Assembly (NCBI RefSeq): GCF_023509015.1
Contig: NZ_CP094975.1
Span: 3,403,501 to 3,467,500, forward strand
From: Pseudomonas abieticivorans
GTDB lineage: Bacteria > Pseudomonadota > Gammaproteobacteria > Pseudomonadales > Pseudomonadaceae
DNA length: 64,000 bases
Direction: 5' to 3'
The notes under the pieces are model-generated. The model made no database searches. It was not told the origin of the DNA and worked only from the letters and a program-made list of their open reading frames with translations. Shown piece by piece: positions 18,935-30,210 of this stretch (position 1 is its first letter; every line of letters starts with the position of its first letter). The position numbers and the translations under genes were made by a program.

Positions 18935-19891
18935 TTGACCCTGCCCATCCCCGTCACCATCCTCAGCGGCTTTTTGGGTGCCGGCAAGACCACTTTGCTG
19001 CGCCACCTGCTCAAGGCCGAGCACGGTCTTAAAATCGCCGTGATCGAAAACGAGTTCAGCGACGCCGGCATCGACACCCAGTTGCTGGGCGACGCGCCGG
19101 TGCAGGTCATGACCCTGGCCAACGGCTGCGTGTGCTGCACCATCCACACCGACCTGACCAAGGCGCTGTACCTGCTGCTGGAGCGCCTGGACAGTGGCGA
19201 AATTGCCTTCGACCGCTTGGTGATCGAATGCACCGGCCTTGCGGACCCTGCGCCAGTGGCGCAAACCTTTTTCATCGATGAAGAACTGCGCGAGCGCTAC
19301 ATTCTCGACGGCATCATCACCTTGGTGGACGCCGCTCATGCCGACACTCACCTGGCCCAGACCATTGCCCAGGCACAGGTCGGGTTCGCCGATCGCTTGC
19401 TGGTAAGCAAGACTGACTTGGTCACGCCAGAGGTTTTCGAAGCCCTTGGCCAGCGTTTGACGCGTATCAACCGACGCGCCCCGGTGCGGGTGGTAGAGCA
19501 CGGCAATATCGACCTGAGCGAACTGCTGGATGTGCGCGGCTTCAACCTCAACGGCGCCCTCAACCTGCGCCCGGTGGTGCCGGCAGGCAGTGTCGACCGT
19601 ATCAGCAGCATGGTGTTGCGTACCGACGCGCCGCTGGATATCGACAAGCTCAGCGAGTTCATGAACGCGCTTCTGGAGGCGCACGGCAAGCAATTGCTGC
19701 GCTACAAGGGCGTGTTGAGTATCGCGGGGGAGTCGCGGCGCCTGGTGTTCCAAGGCGTATTGAAATTGTACGGTTTCGATTGGGACAGCGAATGGGCGGA
19801 AGATGAAAAGCGCGAGAGCGTGATGGTGTTCATCGCCGATGAACTGCCGGAGGACAAGATCCGGGCGGGGTTTGCCGCGTTGGCCGATTGA
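18935..19891 (+). CDS. yjiA: CobW/COG0523-family GTPase YjiA (zinc metallochaperone type)
   Basis: The 318-aa G3E GTPase has Walker A GFLGAGKTT at residue 12, the metal-binding CVCC motif in NGCVCCTI near 65, ECTGLADP near 99, SKTD as the base-recognition motif, and a CobW C-terminal domain. The family delivers zinc or other metals to client proteins. No ATG fits the conserved N-terminus, so I use the TTG at 18935, preceded by GGAGAA. The same gene follows btsT-yjiX in E. coli, so the link to pyruvate transport is old but unexplained. Confidence 0.9.
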   Translation: MTLPIPVTILSGFLGAGKTTLLRHLLKAEHGLKIAVIENEFSDAGIDTQLLGDAPVQVMTLANGCVCCTIHTDLTKALYLLLERLDSGEIAFDRLVIECTGLADPAPVAQTFFIDEELRERYILDGIITLVDAAHADTHLAQTIAQAQVGFADRLLVSKTDLVTPEVFEALGQRLTRINRRAPVRVVEHGNIDLSELLDVRGFNLNGALNLRPVVPAGSVDRISSMVLRTDAPLDIDKLSEFMNALLEAHGKQLLRYKGVLSIAGESRRLVFQGVLKLYGFDWDSEWAEDEKRESVMVFIADELPEDKIRAGFAALAD

Positions 19892-19903
19892 TGTCGGCGC
19901 GGT

Positions 19904-19949
19904 TTTCGCAAATAAATCCGCTCCGGTAGGAGCGGATTTATCCGCGAAG
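19904..19949. repeat. Compact REP doublet (REPIN) 3' of glyA
   Basis: Two inverted REP cores lie almost back to back (TTTTCGCAAATAAATCCGCTCC and GGTAGGAGCGGATTTATCCG). The stem may act as a terminator for both convergent genes. Confidence 0.85.
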
Positions 19950-19962
19950 GGTTACTGCGCTA

Positions 19963-21216
19963 TCAGTTGCCGTAAACCGGCAGCTTGGCGCAGATGGCCT
20001 TGACCTTCTCGCGAACGGCGTCGATCACCGCTTCGTTGGAAAGGTCTGCCAGGATGTCGCAGATCCAGCCAGCCAGCTCTTTGCACTCAGCCTCTTTGAA
20101 GCCGCGAGTGGTGACCGCTGGGGTACCGAAGCGCAGGCCGGAGGTGACGAACGGGGAGCGAGGGTCGTTTGGCACGGAGTTCTTGTTCACGGTGATGAAC
20201 GCGCGGCCCAGGGCGGCGTCGGCGTCTTTACCGGAGATTTCCTGCTTGATCAGCGACAGCAGGAACAGGTGGTTCTGAGTACCACCGGAGACCACGTCGA
20301 AACCGCGCTCGATGAACACGCTGGCCATGGCCTGGGCGTTTTTCACCACTTGTTGCTGGTAAGCCTTGAACTCAGGCTGCAGCGCTTCCTTGAAGCACAC
20401 GGCCTTGGCGGCGATGACGTGCTCCAGCGGGCCGCCCTGGGCGCCCGGGAAGACGGCCGAGTTCAGCTTTTTCTCGATCTCGGCGTTGGCGCGCGCCAGG
20501 ATCAGGCCGCCACGTGGGCCGCGCAGGGTCTTGTGGGTGGTGGTGGTCACCACGTCGGCGAACGGCACCGGGTTAGGGTACACGCCAGCGGCGACCAGGC
20601 CGGCGACGTGGGCCATGTCGACGAACAGGTAGGCACCGACCTTGTCGGCAATGGCGCGGAAGCGTGGGAAGTCGAGAATCTGCGAGTAGGCAGAGAAACC
20701 GGCCACGATCATTTTTGGCTTGTGCTCAACGGCCAGGCGCTCGACTTCGTCGTAGTCGATCAGTCCGTTGGCGTCGATGCCGTACTGCACGGCGTTGTAC
20801 AGCTTGCCCGACGAGCTGACGCTGGCGCCGTGGGTCAGGTGACCGCCGTGGGCCAGGCTCATGCCCAGGATGGTGTCGCCCGCTTGCAGCAAGGCCAGGT
20901 ACACGGCGCTGTTGGCTTGGGAGCCGGCGTGTGGCTGGACGTTGGCGTAATCGGCGCCGAACAGCTCCTTTGCCCGGTCGATTGCAAGCTGCTCGACCAC
21001 GTCGACGAATTCGCAGCCGCCGTAGTAACGCTTGCCTGGGTAGCCTTCGGCGTACTTGTTGGTCAGGACCGAGCCCTGGGCTTCCATCACCGCGGGGCTT
21101 GTGTAGTTCTCCGAAGCGATCAGCTCGATGTGCTCTTCCTGGCGCTGAGCTTCTTGCTCCATGGCGGCAAAGAGATCGGCGTCGTACTTGGCAAGTGTCA
21201 AATCACGGCTGAACAT
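19963..21216 (-). CDS. glyA: Serine hydroxymethyltransferase
   Basis: The 417-aa PLP enzyme converts serine and tetrahydrofolate to glycine and methylene-tetrahydrofolate. It starts [21 protein letters not shown], has [11 protein letters not shown] near residue 33 and the PLP-lysine motif [15 protein letters not shown] near residue 225. The ATG at 21216 has TTGAGGA upstream. Pseudomonads often have several glyA copies, and this could be one of two or three. Confidence 0.96.
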   Translation of the reverse strand: MFSRDLTLAKYDADLFAAMEQEAQRQEEHIELIASENYTSPAVMEAQGSVLTNKYAEGYPGKRYYGGCEFVDVVEQLAIDRAKELFGADYANVQPHAGSQANSAVYLALLQAGDTILGMSLAHGGHLTHGASVSSSGKLYNAVQYGIDANGLIDYDEVERLAVEHKPKMIVAGFSAYSQILDFPRFRAIADKVGAYLFVDMAHVAGLVAAGVYPNPVPFADVVTTTTHKTLRGPRGGLILARANAEIEKKLNSAVFPGAQGGPLEHVIAAKAVCFKEALQPEFKAYQQQVVKNAQAMASVFIERGFDVVSGGTQNHLFLLSLIKQEISGKDADAALGRAFITVNKNSVPNDPRSPFVTSGLRFGTPAVTTRGFKEAECKELAGWICDILADLSNEAVIDAVREKVKAICAKLPVYGN

Positions 21217-21335
21217 GGCGGTCCTCAAGGATCGGGGCTGGAAAAGGTGGGCATTCTACCCCATCGGCTTTTATCTGGCATATGAAAGGGAGTCATTGCG
21301 TGGACGAGTGGTGTTCATGTCGACCGAGGTGGCTT

Positions 21336-21392
21336 CTTCGCGGTAAATCTGCTCCTACGGGCAATGTTGTAGGAGCGGATTTATCCGTGAAG
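21336..21392. repeat. REP doublet (REPIN) between glyA and morA-like gene
   Basis: CTTCGCGGTAAATCTGCTCC and the inverted GTAGGAGCGGATTTATCCGT copy with a loop of about 10 bases. The left copy is degenerate. Confidence 0.8.
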
Positions 21393-21408
21393 AAGCCAAT
21401 GCCGACCT

Positions 21409-24400
21409 TCAGTCGAACATGAAGAGGGCATCGTTGCTGAACTGCGCCTCGAACCGGCTGGCCTGCATCGGTCGGCCGAACAGGTAGCCTTGCACCTCGT
21501 CGCAGCCGTGTTCGCGCAAAAACTCCAACTGCTCGTGGGTTTCCACGCCCTCGGCGATCACCGCCAGGTTCAGGCTGTGGGCCATGGCGATGATGGCGCG
21601 AGCGATCTGCGCGTCCTGTTCGCCTTCGGGCAGGCCGTCGACGAAGGTGCGGTCGATTTTCAGCACGTCGATGGGGAACTGCTTGAGGTAGTTGAGCGAC
21701 GAGTAGCCGGTGCCAAAGTCGTCCACCGCGATGCTCAGGCCCAGGTTCTTCAGGCTGTCGAGGATCTGCATGGCTTCGTTGACTTCGCGCATCAGGATGC
21801 TTTCGGTCAGCTCCAGCTCCAGGCACGCCGGCGGCAGGCCGGTTTCCTTGAGGATGCTGGCGATGCGCTCACCTAGCTGGCCATCGGAGAACTGCCGTGC
21901 CGAAATGTTGACCGAGACCTTGGGCACGCGCACCTTGGCCTGGTGCCAGGTTTTCAACTGGCGGCAGGCCTCGCGCAGCACCCAGTCGCCGACGTCCACC
22001 ACCAGGCCGAGTTCTTCCAGCACCGGGATGAAGTCACCTGGCGGCACCAGCCCGCGACGCGGGTGGCGCCAGCGCAGCAGGGCTTCGGCACCGGTCAGGC
22101 GCTTGCCGTCACCGCTGAACTGCGGTTGGTAATACAGGATGAATTCCTGTTGCTCCAGGGCATGGCGCAGGTCGCTTTCCAGCTCCAGGCGCTCCAGGGC
22201 GCTGGCGTTCATGTCGGCCTGGTAGAACTGGAAGTTGTTTTTGCCGCGCTCCTTGGCGTGGTACATCGCCGTGTCGGCGTTTTTCATCAGCTGGCTCAGC
22301 TCGTTGCCGTCCTGGGGGCTCAGGGCGATACCGATACTGGCCGTGACGAAGAACTCGCGGTTCTCCAGCACAAAAGGTTTCACCAGGCTTGCGAGGATCT
22401 GCTCGGCCACGCTGATGGCGCGGTTCAGGGCTATCTCGCGGCTGACGCGTGGCTGCAGCAGCAGGGTGAACTCGTCGCCACCCATGCGCGCCACGGTGTC
22501 GTCGTCATCCACGCAGGCCAGCAGTCGCGTGGCCATGTCCTTGAGCATGCGATCGCCGGCGGCGTGGCCCAGGGAGTCGTTGATCGGCTTGAAACGGTCC
22601 AGGTCCAGGAACATCAGCACCACCCAGGACTTCTGCCGTTCGGCCTGTTGCAGTGCCGTGTACAGGCGGTCCTGGAACAGGGTGCGGTTGGGCAGGTGGG
22701 TCAGGGCGTCGTAGTACGCCAAACGGTGGATGCGCTGTTCGCTGGCCTTGCGTTCGCTGATGTCGCTGAAAAAGCACACGTAGCTGGCCAGGTCGCCTTC
22801 GTCGTCCAGCACCGCGGTGATGCCCACCCAGGCCGGGTAGTGCTCGCCGCTGCGGCGCTTGAGCCATACCTCGCCTTCCCAGGTACCGGTTTGATGCAAC
22901 TGCTTGATCACATAGCGCAGGTGGGCTTCCTGCTGCTCGTCCACCGTGAGGATATTGGGTAGCTGGTCCAATACCTGCGCCACTTCGTAGCCGCTGACGC
23001 GGCTGAAGGCCTCGTTGGCCTGGACGATGTAGCCGGCAGGGTCGGTGATCAAAATCGCCGAGGTGGAATGCTCGAACACCGTGGCCGCCATGCGCAGGTC
23101 TTTTTCGGCGCGGCGTTGCTGGCTGATGTCACGGGCAACGCCGAGGATGCCTTCGAACGTGTTGTGTTCGTCCCACACCAGTACCAGGCGCAGTTCGATC
23201 GGGATCTTGCGCCCGTCGGCACGCAGGCAATCGAGCAGGAACAGTTGGGTGGTCAGTTGGCTGCGCAGTTCGGCCAGTTGTTCGGGCTTGTCGAGCACCC
23301 GGCTGACCCGTTCGATCAGGCTGAAAATGCCGTTCAATTGCTGCGGGTTGGCGATGATCGACTGCCAGCCGTTGTCGAATATCCAGTCCACTTCGTAGCC
23401 CAGCACCGCCTGTACCGAGGGGCTGACGTAGTTGAGCTTGAGCAGGTTGTCGGTGGAAAAGATCACGTCGCTGATGCTTTCGGCGAGCATGCGGTAGCGC
23501 TGCTCGCTGTCGCGCAACGACTCGCTGGCTTCGATCTGGTCGGTGACGTCCTTGGCCACGCCGATGATGCGCGTGACCTGCTCGTTGCTGTCGCGGCTCA
23601 GTACCTGCTCGCGGATGTCGAAGCGCCGCCAGCGGCCATTCTTGTGGCGAAAGCGCAACTGGCACTGCAGCAGTTGCAGGTCGACGTGGGCGCGGCTTTC
23701 CAGGCGCATGCGATGGTAGTCATCGGCATCTTCGGGGTGCAGCAAAATCTCCCAGAAGTACTCGCCCATCTCGGCCAGCTCTGCCTTGCCATAGCCCAGG
23801 GTCTGGCCCAGGTGGTGGTTGCTGTAGATCATCCGCTGGCTGAGTACATCTTGCACGTACAGGTGGTCGGGCACGGTGCGCACCACGTCCGACCAGAAGC
23901 TTTCGCGCTCCACCAGCGACAGTTCGACCTGCTTGCGGCTGGTGATGTCATTGATGCTCAGGATCACCGCCGAGTAGTCCTGCGATTGCTCGGGCAGGCG
24001 CACGGTCAGCCACAGGTATTGTGCCTGGCCGGTACGATCATGAATCTGCAGTTCCATTTCCAGCTGTTTGGCCTGGCCCAGCAACGCGTGCACGATGCGG
24101 TAGCAGACGCTGTCGGCATTCAGCGGGCAGCCATGCATCAGCCGCTCCCAGGCACCTTGGCTTGCGTCGACGTTGAGCAGGCCCAGGGCGATGGTGTTGA
24201 CTTCGGTGATGCGCAATTGCTCCAGCAACGTGAAGCGCTGTTCGCCAGCGGCCAGCAGCCAGCGGTCGAAGTCGGCCTGGCTGTGCAGTTGCTGGCGGCC
24301 CAGGAAACCGTGCAGCCCCGACAGGTCGAGCACGCAGAGGGCCACCCCGGTACCGTCGAAGATGTCCTGGTAACGCCGTCGGCCTTCTTGCAGCGCGCGT

Positions 24401-25237
24401 TGGCGGCGGCGCAGGTTGACCAGGGCCAGGAACGGGAACAGCGAGCAGATCAACCCCACCAGGCATTTGCCCACCAGGGCCGGCAGCAGTTTGAGGCGCG
24501 CCTGCTGGGGGTCGAACAGGCTGTGCAGTTGCCAGTCGCTGTTGGGCAAGGGCGATACGCGCACGCTCAAGCGTTGTTCACGCTCGGTCAGGGCCGGCAA
24601 GTCGGTCGCCTGGGGGGCGTCGCGGTAGATGACCTGGCCTTGCCGGGCGTTTTCCAGCAGCCACTGCGGGCCATTTTTCTGGTTGATCTGGCGGGTGAAC
24701 AGCGGCAACACGTTGGCGCTCATGCGCAGCAACCAATAACCGCTGGTCGGTTGCCCGGGCCGGCGCAGCAGCAACAACACCTGTTGGCGGTCCGGGCTAT
24801 TGCTGTAGAAGAACGCCTGGTTGTCGCTGTGCTCGATCAGTGCCTGGGCGTCGGCGTCGGGTTCCTCGCCCACGCCATTGGCGTCCAGCCAGGTGACGCT
24901 CTGCAGGTGGGGCAGGGCCTGGCGCAGGGTGGTGGCGATGATCTGTTTGTCGTGGGCCGAAGGCGCTGGGGCGCTCGCCTGCAATTGGTTGAGCGCAATC
25001 TGGCTGTTGAGCGCCATGGTTCAGGCGGGTGTAGTCGGCCTGCACGGCGTTGTGTTCAATGGTGTGCCGGCGTTGTTCGGCCACGGTGCGCTGGTATTGA
25101 TCGATCAACTGCCAGAACAGCAGCGCCACCAGCAGCAGTACCAGTAGGGCCAGGGCGCCTTTCAAGGTGCCGCGCAGGGGTTCGCCATTGGCACGGTTCG
25201 CCGGTCGCAGGGGTGACGGTTGGGAGAGATTGGTCAA
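21409..25237 (-). pseudogene. morA: MorA-like PAS-GGDEF-EAL c-di-GMP regulator, frameshifted near its 5' end
   Basis: Without the extra base this gene would encode about 1275 aa: a short N-terminus, TM1 (GALALLVLLLVALLFWQLI), a periplasmic sensor, TM2 near KCLVGLICSLFPFLALV, about four PAS repeats, GGDEF (ARMGGDEF) and EAL (GAEALLRWRHP). Both enzymatic motifs are intact. Domain plan and location beside glyA match MorA, the motility and biofilm regulator of pseudomonads. One surplus base at 25018 (minus-strand CTG AAC C ATG) shifts the frame after residue 73. The remaining 1202-codon frame opens with ATG at 25017 but has no Shine-Dalgarno sequence. I place the upstream start at the TTG at 25237 (AGGA seven bases before). 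A GTG at 25306 is an alternative. It may be a true mutation or a sequence error. Confidence 0.8.
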
Positions 25238-25509
25238 ACTGTGATCCTGCGATCTGACGGGCGGTGGCAGGTAAAAACGATCCGGGTCACGTATCGGGGT
25301 AACCACGATTCGGACAAAACGCCGTGCACTATAAGCCTGACGCCCGAAGGGCGGCTAGCATGCCTTGAGTTATGGCAAAGTGCCAGCTCTGTTCGTCGCC
25401 CGTTTGCCCTGCCACGCGCATTCCGGTAGCTTTGGCATTCTTCGGGGAGTTGCAGCGCCCGACTCTCCTTTCGCACTTTTTTCATCTGTCTACAGACACC
25501 AGGTTTTCC

Positions 25510-27174
<1,665 letters not shown>

Positions 27175-27183
27175 GGCAACAGT

Positions 27184-27214
27184 AAAAAACGGGGCCTGCG
27201 GGCTCCGTTTTTTT
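27184..27214. terminator. Bidirectional terminator between ettA and the Gre-like gene
   Basis: Hairpin with GGGGCC/GGCTCC arms flanked by an A-run on the left and seven T residues on the right, so it can serve both convergent genes. Confidence 0.88.
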
Positions 27215-27225
27215 ATGCCTGCGGT

Positions 27226-27696
27226 TTACGCAGGTTGTTGGGCGATCTCGATGATTTCGATCAGCACATCGCCGGCCGGGCGCTGCCAGCGCACCTCGTC
27301 CCCGACCTTGGCGCCGAGCAGTGCCTTGCCCAGCGGCGATCCCCAGTTGATCAGGCCTTTGGCCGCGTCGGCCTGGTCTTCGCCCACCAGCGCGATGTGC
27401 TGGGTGTTGTCATGCTCGTCGGCGAAGGTTACCCAGCTGCCGATCTGCACCTTGCCCGTGGTGTTCTGCGTGGGAATAACCTGGGCGCTTTGCACGCGTT
27501 GAGTGATGTAGCGCAAGTCGGCCTGACGCTGGGCATCGTTCTCGCCCGGGGTTTGTGCCAGCAATTGCTGCAAGCGCGCTTGCAGTTCCAGCAGGCCCTG
27601 GGGCGTGACGTAGTTGGGTTGCTCGCTGACCCGGCGCTCGACAGGGGCGTTGGCCTGGGCGGCGGCCTGGTCTTCATTGACGAAAGCTCGGCTCAT
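27226..27696 (-). CDS. GreA/GreB-family protein lacking the canonical acidic tip
   Basis: The 156-aa protein has a Gre-type C-terminal FKBP-like domain (INWGSPLGKALLGAKVGDEV, residues 116-135) and a recognisable YVTPQGLLELQARLQQLL start of the coiled coil. Between residues 47 and 75 the coiled coil is about 20 residues shorter than in GreA/GreB. The hairpin-tip motif GDxSENAEY is missing and replaced by TPGENDAQRQADLRYI. It may bind the RNA polymerase secondary channel without stimulating transcript cleavage. Pseudomonas homologues are often annotated GreB. It starts inside the end of the lipoprotein gene (4-bp overlap), so the two are probably coupled. Confidence 0.8.
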   Translation of the reverse strand: MSRAFVNEDQAAAQANAPVERRVSEQPNYVTPQGLLELQARLQQLLAQTPGENDAQRQADLRYITQRVQSAQVIPTQNTTGKVQIGSWVTFADEHDNTQHIALVGEDQADAAKGLINWGSPLGKALLGAKVGDEVRWQRPAGDVLIEIIEIAQQPA

Positions 27697-28043
27697 GGAT
27701 GATAAGCCCGCCCTTCACCCTGGGTTTTCTGCTGCTGCCAGGCCCGCTCGCGGTCATCGCCATGCTGCGTGGCCCAGTCATCGTTATTATGGTTTTGCAC
27801 GCTGGCCTGGCATTGGCGGAAACCGTCATCCCAGCCGGTGCTGTACTGCTTGTCTTTCAAATAGCGCGGCACATTCTTGGTGAACTGCCCGGTAATCGAG
27901 CCTGCGGCCTGGCGACCACTGCCGCAGCCATCCTGAAAGCCATCGGCGAAGGCCGGTGGGTATCCTTGTTGCACCATGGTGTCGTGGGTCGAAGCACAAC
28001 CCGCCAACAGTAGCCACGCACCCACCACCATCCATCGCCACAT
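27693..28043 (-). CDS. Small lipoprotein, function unknown
   Basis: The 116-aa product has a lipoprotein signal peptide (VVGAWLLLAGC, lipobox LAGC, Cys16). The mature part is hydrophilic, with a conserved-looking pattern FADGFQDGCGSGRQAAG and YSTGWDDGFRQCQ, that is two similar GW/F-xDGxxxGC-like repeats with a cysteine each. The ATG at 28043 has AGGAGAG upstream. It precedes the Gre-like gene with ATGA overlap. No known function is recognised. An outer-membrane lipoprotein is likely, as there is no Asp at position +2. Confidence 0.8.
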   Translation of the reverse strand: MWRWMVVGAWLLLAGCASTHDTMVQQGYPPAFADGFQDGCGSGRQAAGSITGQFTKNVPRYLKDKQYSTGWDDGFRQCQASVQNHNNDDWATQHGDDRERAWQQQKTQGEGRAYHP

Positions 28044-28070
28044 GATCACTCTCCTCGCACCCCATACCTT

Positions 28071-28195
28071 TAGGAGCGGACTTATCCGCGAAAAATTCAA
28101 CGCGGTTTCTCCTGAAGCACAGCGGCGTTCTTTTCGTGGATAAATCCGCCCCCACAACAGCATGCAAGGCCTGTAGGAGCGGATTTATCCGCGAA
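28071..28195. repeat. REP triplet upstream of the lipoprotein gene
   Basis: Three REP cores: forward at 28071-28092, inverted at 28131-28155, forward at 28172-28195. The first and third are both followed by a similar tail (CAACGCGGTT), so the duplicated unit is longer than the palindrome itself. Confidence 0.85.
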
Positions 28196-28272
28196 CAAAT
28201 CAACGCGGTTAATCAGAGTCTAGAAGTGATCGTGTGCAGGGCGCGTCAAGCCCATGTGATAAATCCGTTGGC

Positions 28273-30126
28273 TCAGTAGTGGTACCACTTCAATTCCAGC
28301 ATGACCTCATTGCGCGCCGACGTCAGTTGGCTGAAGTCGCGCTGTGCGCTCAGGCGCAGGCCCAGGTTGCGCGACAGCTCCCATTGCTGGTTCAGGCTAA
28401 GGGTGCGGCGCACTTCGCCGTTGGTGAAGTAATCGCCCTTGGCCTCTAAGCTCAAGTTGCCCAGCGGGTTGCGCCACAGCAGGCCGGTATCAAAGCCGGC
28501 GGCAGGAGACACCAACGCCGAAAAGTCATTGTTGTGTTCCACGCGCACCGTGCCCAGGGCAAACCCCAGGGCGTTGTCGCCCAGTTGCCAGGTACCGCCG
28601 GCGCCGCCGTTGACATGGCTGACCAGGGTTTCGTCGCCATGCTTGCCCAGCACCCGTTCAAGGCCGCCAGTCACTTGCCAGCTCAGGGGTTGCAGCAGTT
28701 CGTTGCGCGGCGTCATGGAGCGGATGGTGGCCAGGTCCAGGCGTTGCAATTGCCAGTGGTTGCCTTCGTACTGGCGCACCTTCAGGCCAAGGATTTCGAT
28801 CTGCGCGCCCAACGGAAAGCCATAGGCGTTGTCGTTAAGGTCGTGGTAGGCCATGCGCAGGCCGTATTCGGCGAAGGCGCGGTTGTCACGGCTGCCGGCA
28901 CCCACTTGCCAGGTGCGCGAGTCGTGGCCGTCTTCCGGCAGCCCTGGGCGCTCGATGTCCAAGGGCGGCGGTGGGTTCTGGTTGATCGCCTTGAGCAACT
29001 GGAAGCTGCGCTGGGTACGGCTTTTATCGCGTTCCTGGGCGGTGGCACGGTAGCGCTCCAGGCGAAATGCCGCGTCCTGGATCAGCGCCTGGCGCGGGCG
29101 CGGCAGGGCCTTGAAGCCGGTGCTCTGCAGCAGGTCGGTATCGGCGGCGATCTGCAGCACCCATTGCTGCTCTTCGGGGTCCAGTGGCTTGGCCCGGGCC
29201 AGCAGTTCGCGTTCGCGGGAAGGGCGGTAGTCGATCTTTTCCACCAACCCTGCCTGTTTCACTGCCTTCACGGTGTCGGTAGGGATGGCGGTGAGCTGGA
29301 ATTGCGGCGTCAGTTTCAGGCTGGGCCGCGCCACTTGCAGCAGTTCGAGCAGGCGGTAGGAGCAGTTTTCGTCGAAGAAGAAATAACCGAAGCGGATCTG
29401 CCGCAGTTCCCACACGTGCTCGACCATGCGCGAGGTTTCTTCAGGCGTGAGGTTGAGGCGGTATTCCCACAGGTCGCGGTTTTCCAGGCTGCGGTATTCG
29501 GAGAGCTTTTCCTGGTACGGCACCATGGCGAACAGCCCTGGGTAGCCGCCCATCAGGCCTTTCCAGGCATAGAGGATGCTGTTGTCGCTGCCCTCGATGT
29601 AGGCCCCGAAGTTGATCGCGTAGCTGAGCAGGGCGGTGTTGTCGCGCTGCACGTCGGCCTGGTCGATGCGCAGCAGGGTGTGGCCGAACATCGACGAGGG
29701 ACTGTTGAGGTAGGCCGCCGGGAAAATCAACACCGCGCTGTGGGGCGCCACGTCCTTGAACCACTGGTTGAATTCAGTGCAGTCCACGCTCGGCAGGTCG
29801 GTGAGCTGCAGTTGGCTGCGCAGCCAGCGGGTGCGCGCCGGGAAGGTGCACTGGGCGTGCTTGTCGCCCAGGCTGGCCGGGGCATACAGGGCCTTTAGCG
29901 TGGCTGCCAGTTCCGCATCCGGATGATGCGCGCCGTCGGCGGCCAGGAAGAATTTGTCATCATCGACGTAACTGCGCCAGCCACCCAGCTTGCCGGTTTC
30001 ATAGTGGCCCAGGGAGATCCAGTACGGATCATTGGCCAGTTGCTGTAAACGCGCGTTGTCGACGAAGGGAGCAGCATGCAGCGGGGCGCACACACAGAGC
30101 GCCATAAAGGCCAGGCGTTTTAGCAT
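28273..30126 (-). CDS. DUF4105 (Lnb N-terminal domain) exported protein
   Basis: The 616-aa protein has a cleavable signal peptide (MLKRLAFMALCVCAPLHA) and a DUF4105 domain with the conserved SSMFGHTLLRID near residue 150 and FFFDENCSYRLLELL near 248. The same domain in Enterococcus Lnb carries a Cys/His-type active site and makes lyso-form lipoprotein, and the His and Cys of those motifs are present here. The last 200 residues are rich in alternating beta-strand patterns ending in WYHY, which suggests a C-terminal outer-membrane-like barrel. The gene is followed by the DUF3015 gene upstream on the same strand. Lipoprotein acyl transfer is an inference only. Confidence 0.8.
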   Translation of the reverse strand: MLKRLAFMALCVCAPLHAAPFVDNARLQQLANDPYWISLGHYETGKLGGWRSYVDDDKFFLAADGAHHPDAELAATLKALYAPASLGDKHAQCTFPARTRWLRSQLQLTDLPSVDCTEFNQWFKDVAPHSAVLIFPAAYLNSPSSMFGHTLLRIDQADVQRDNTALLSYAINFGAYIEGSDNSILYAWKGLMGGYPGLFAMVPYQEKLSEYRSLENRDLWEYRLNLTPEETSRMVEHVWELRQIRFGYFFFDENCSYRLLELLQVARPSLKLTPQFQLTAIPTDTVKAVKQAGLVEKIDYRPSRERELLARAKPLDPEEQQWVLQIAADTDLLQSTGFKALPRPRQALIQDAAFRLERYRATAQERDKSRTQRSFQLLKAINQNPPPPLDIERPGLPEDGHDSRTWQVGAGSRDNRAFAEYGLRMAYHDLNDNAYGFPLGAQIEILGLKVRQYEGNHWQLQRLDLATIRSMTPRNELLQPLSWQVTGGLERVLGKHGDETLVSHVNGGAGGTWQLGDNALGFALGTVRVEHNNDFSALVSPAAGFDTGLLWRNPLGNLSLEAKGDYFTNGEVRRTLSLNQQWELSRNLGLRLSAQRDFSQLTSARNEVMLELKWYHY

Positions 30127-30210
30127 GTCGGGCAACTAATTCAGGAAGTTGGTCGGCTGTTCGCAGGCAAGGCCAAGCCCACCCCCGTGAAGGGGTGGGT
30201 GGGTTCGAGC

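Noticed and set aside
28071..28195. CRISPR-like short repeats
   Set aside because: The repeats are palindromic REPs in alternating orientation with no regular unique spacers and no cas genes.
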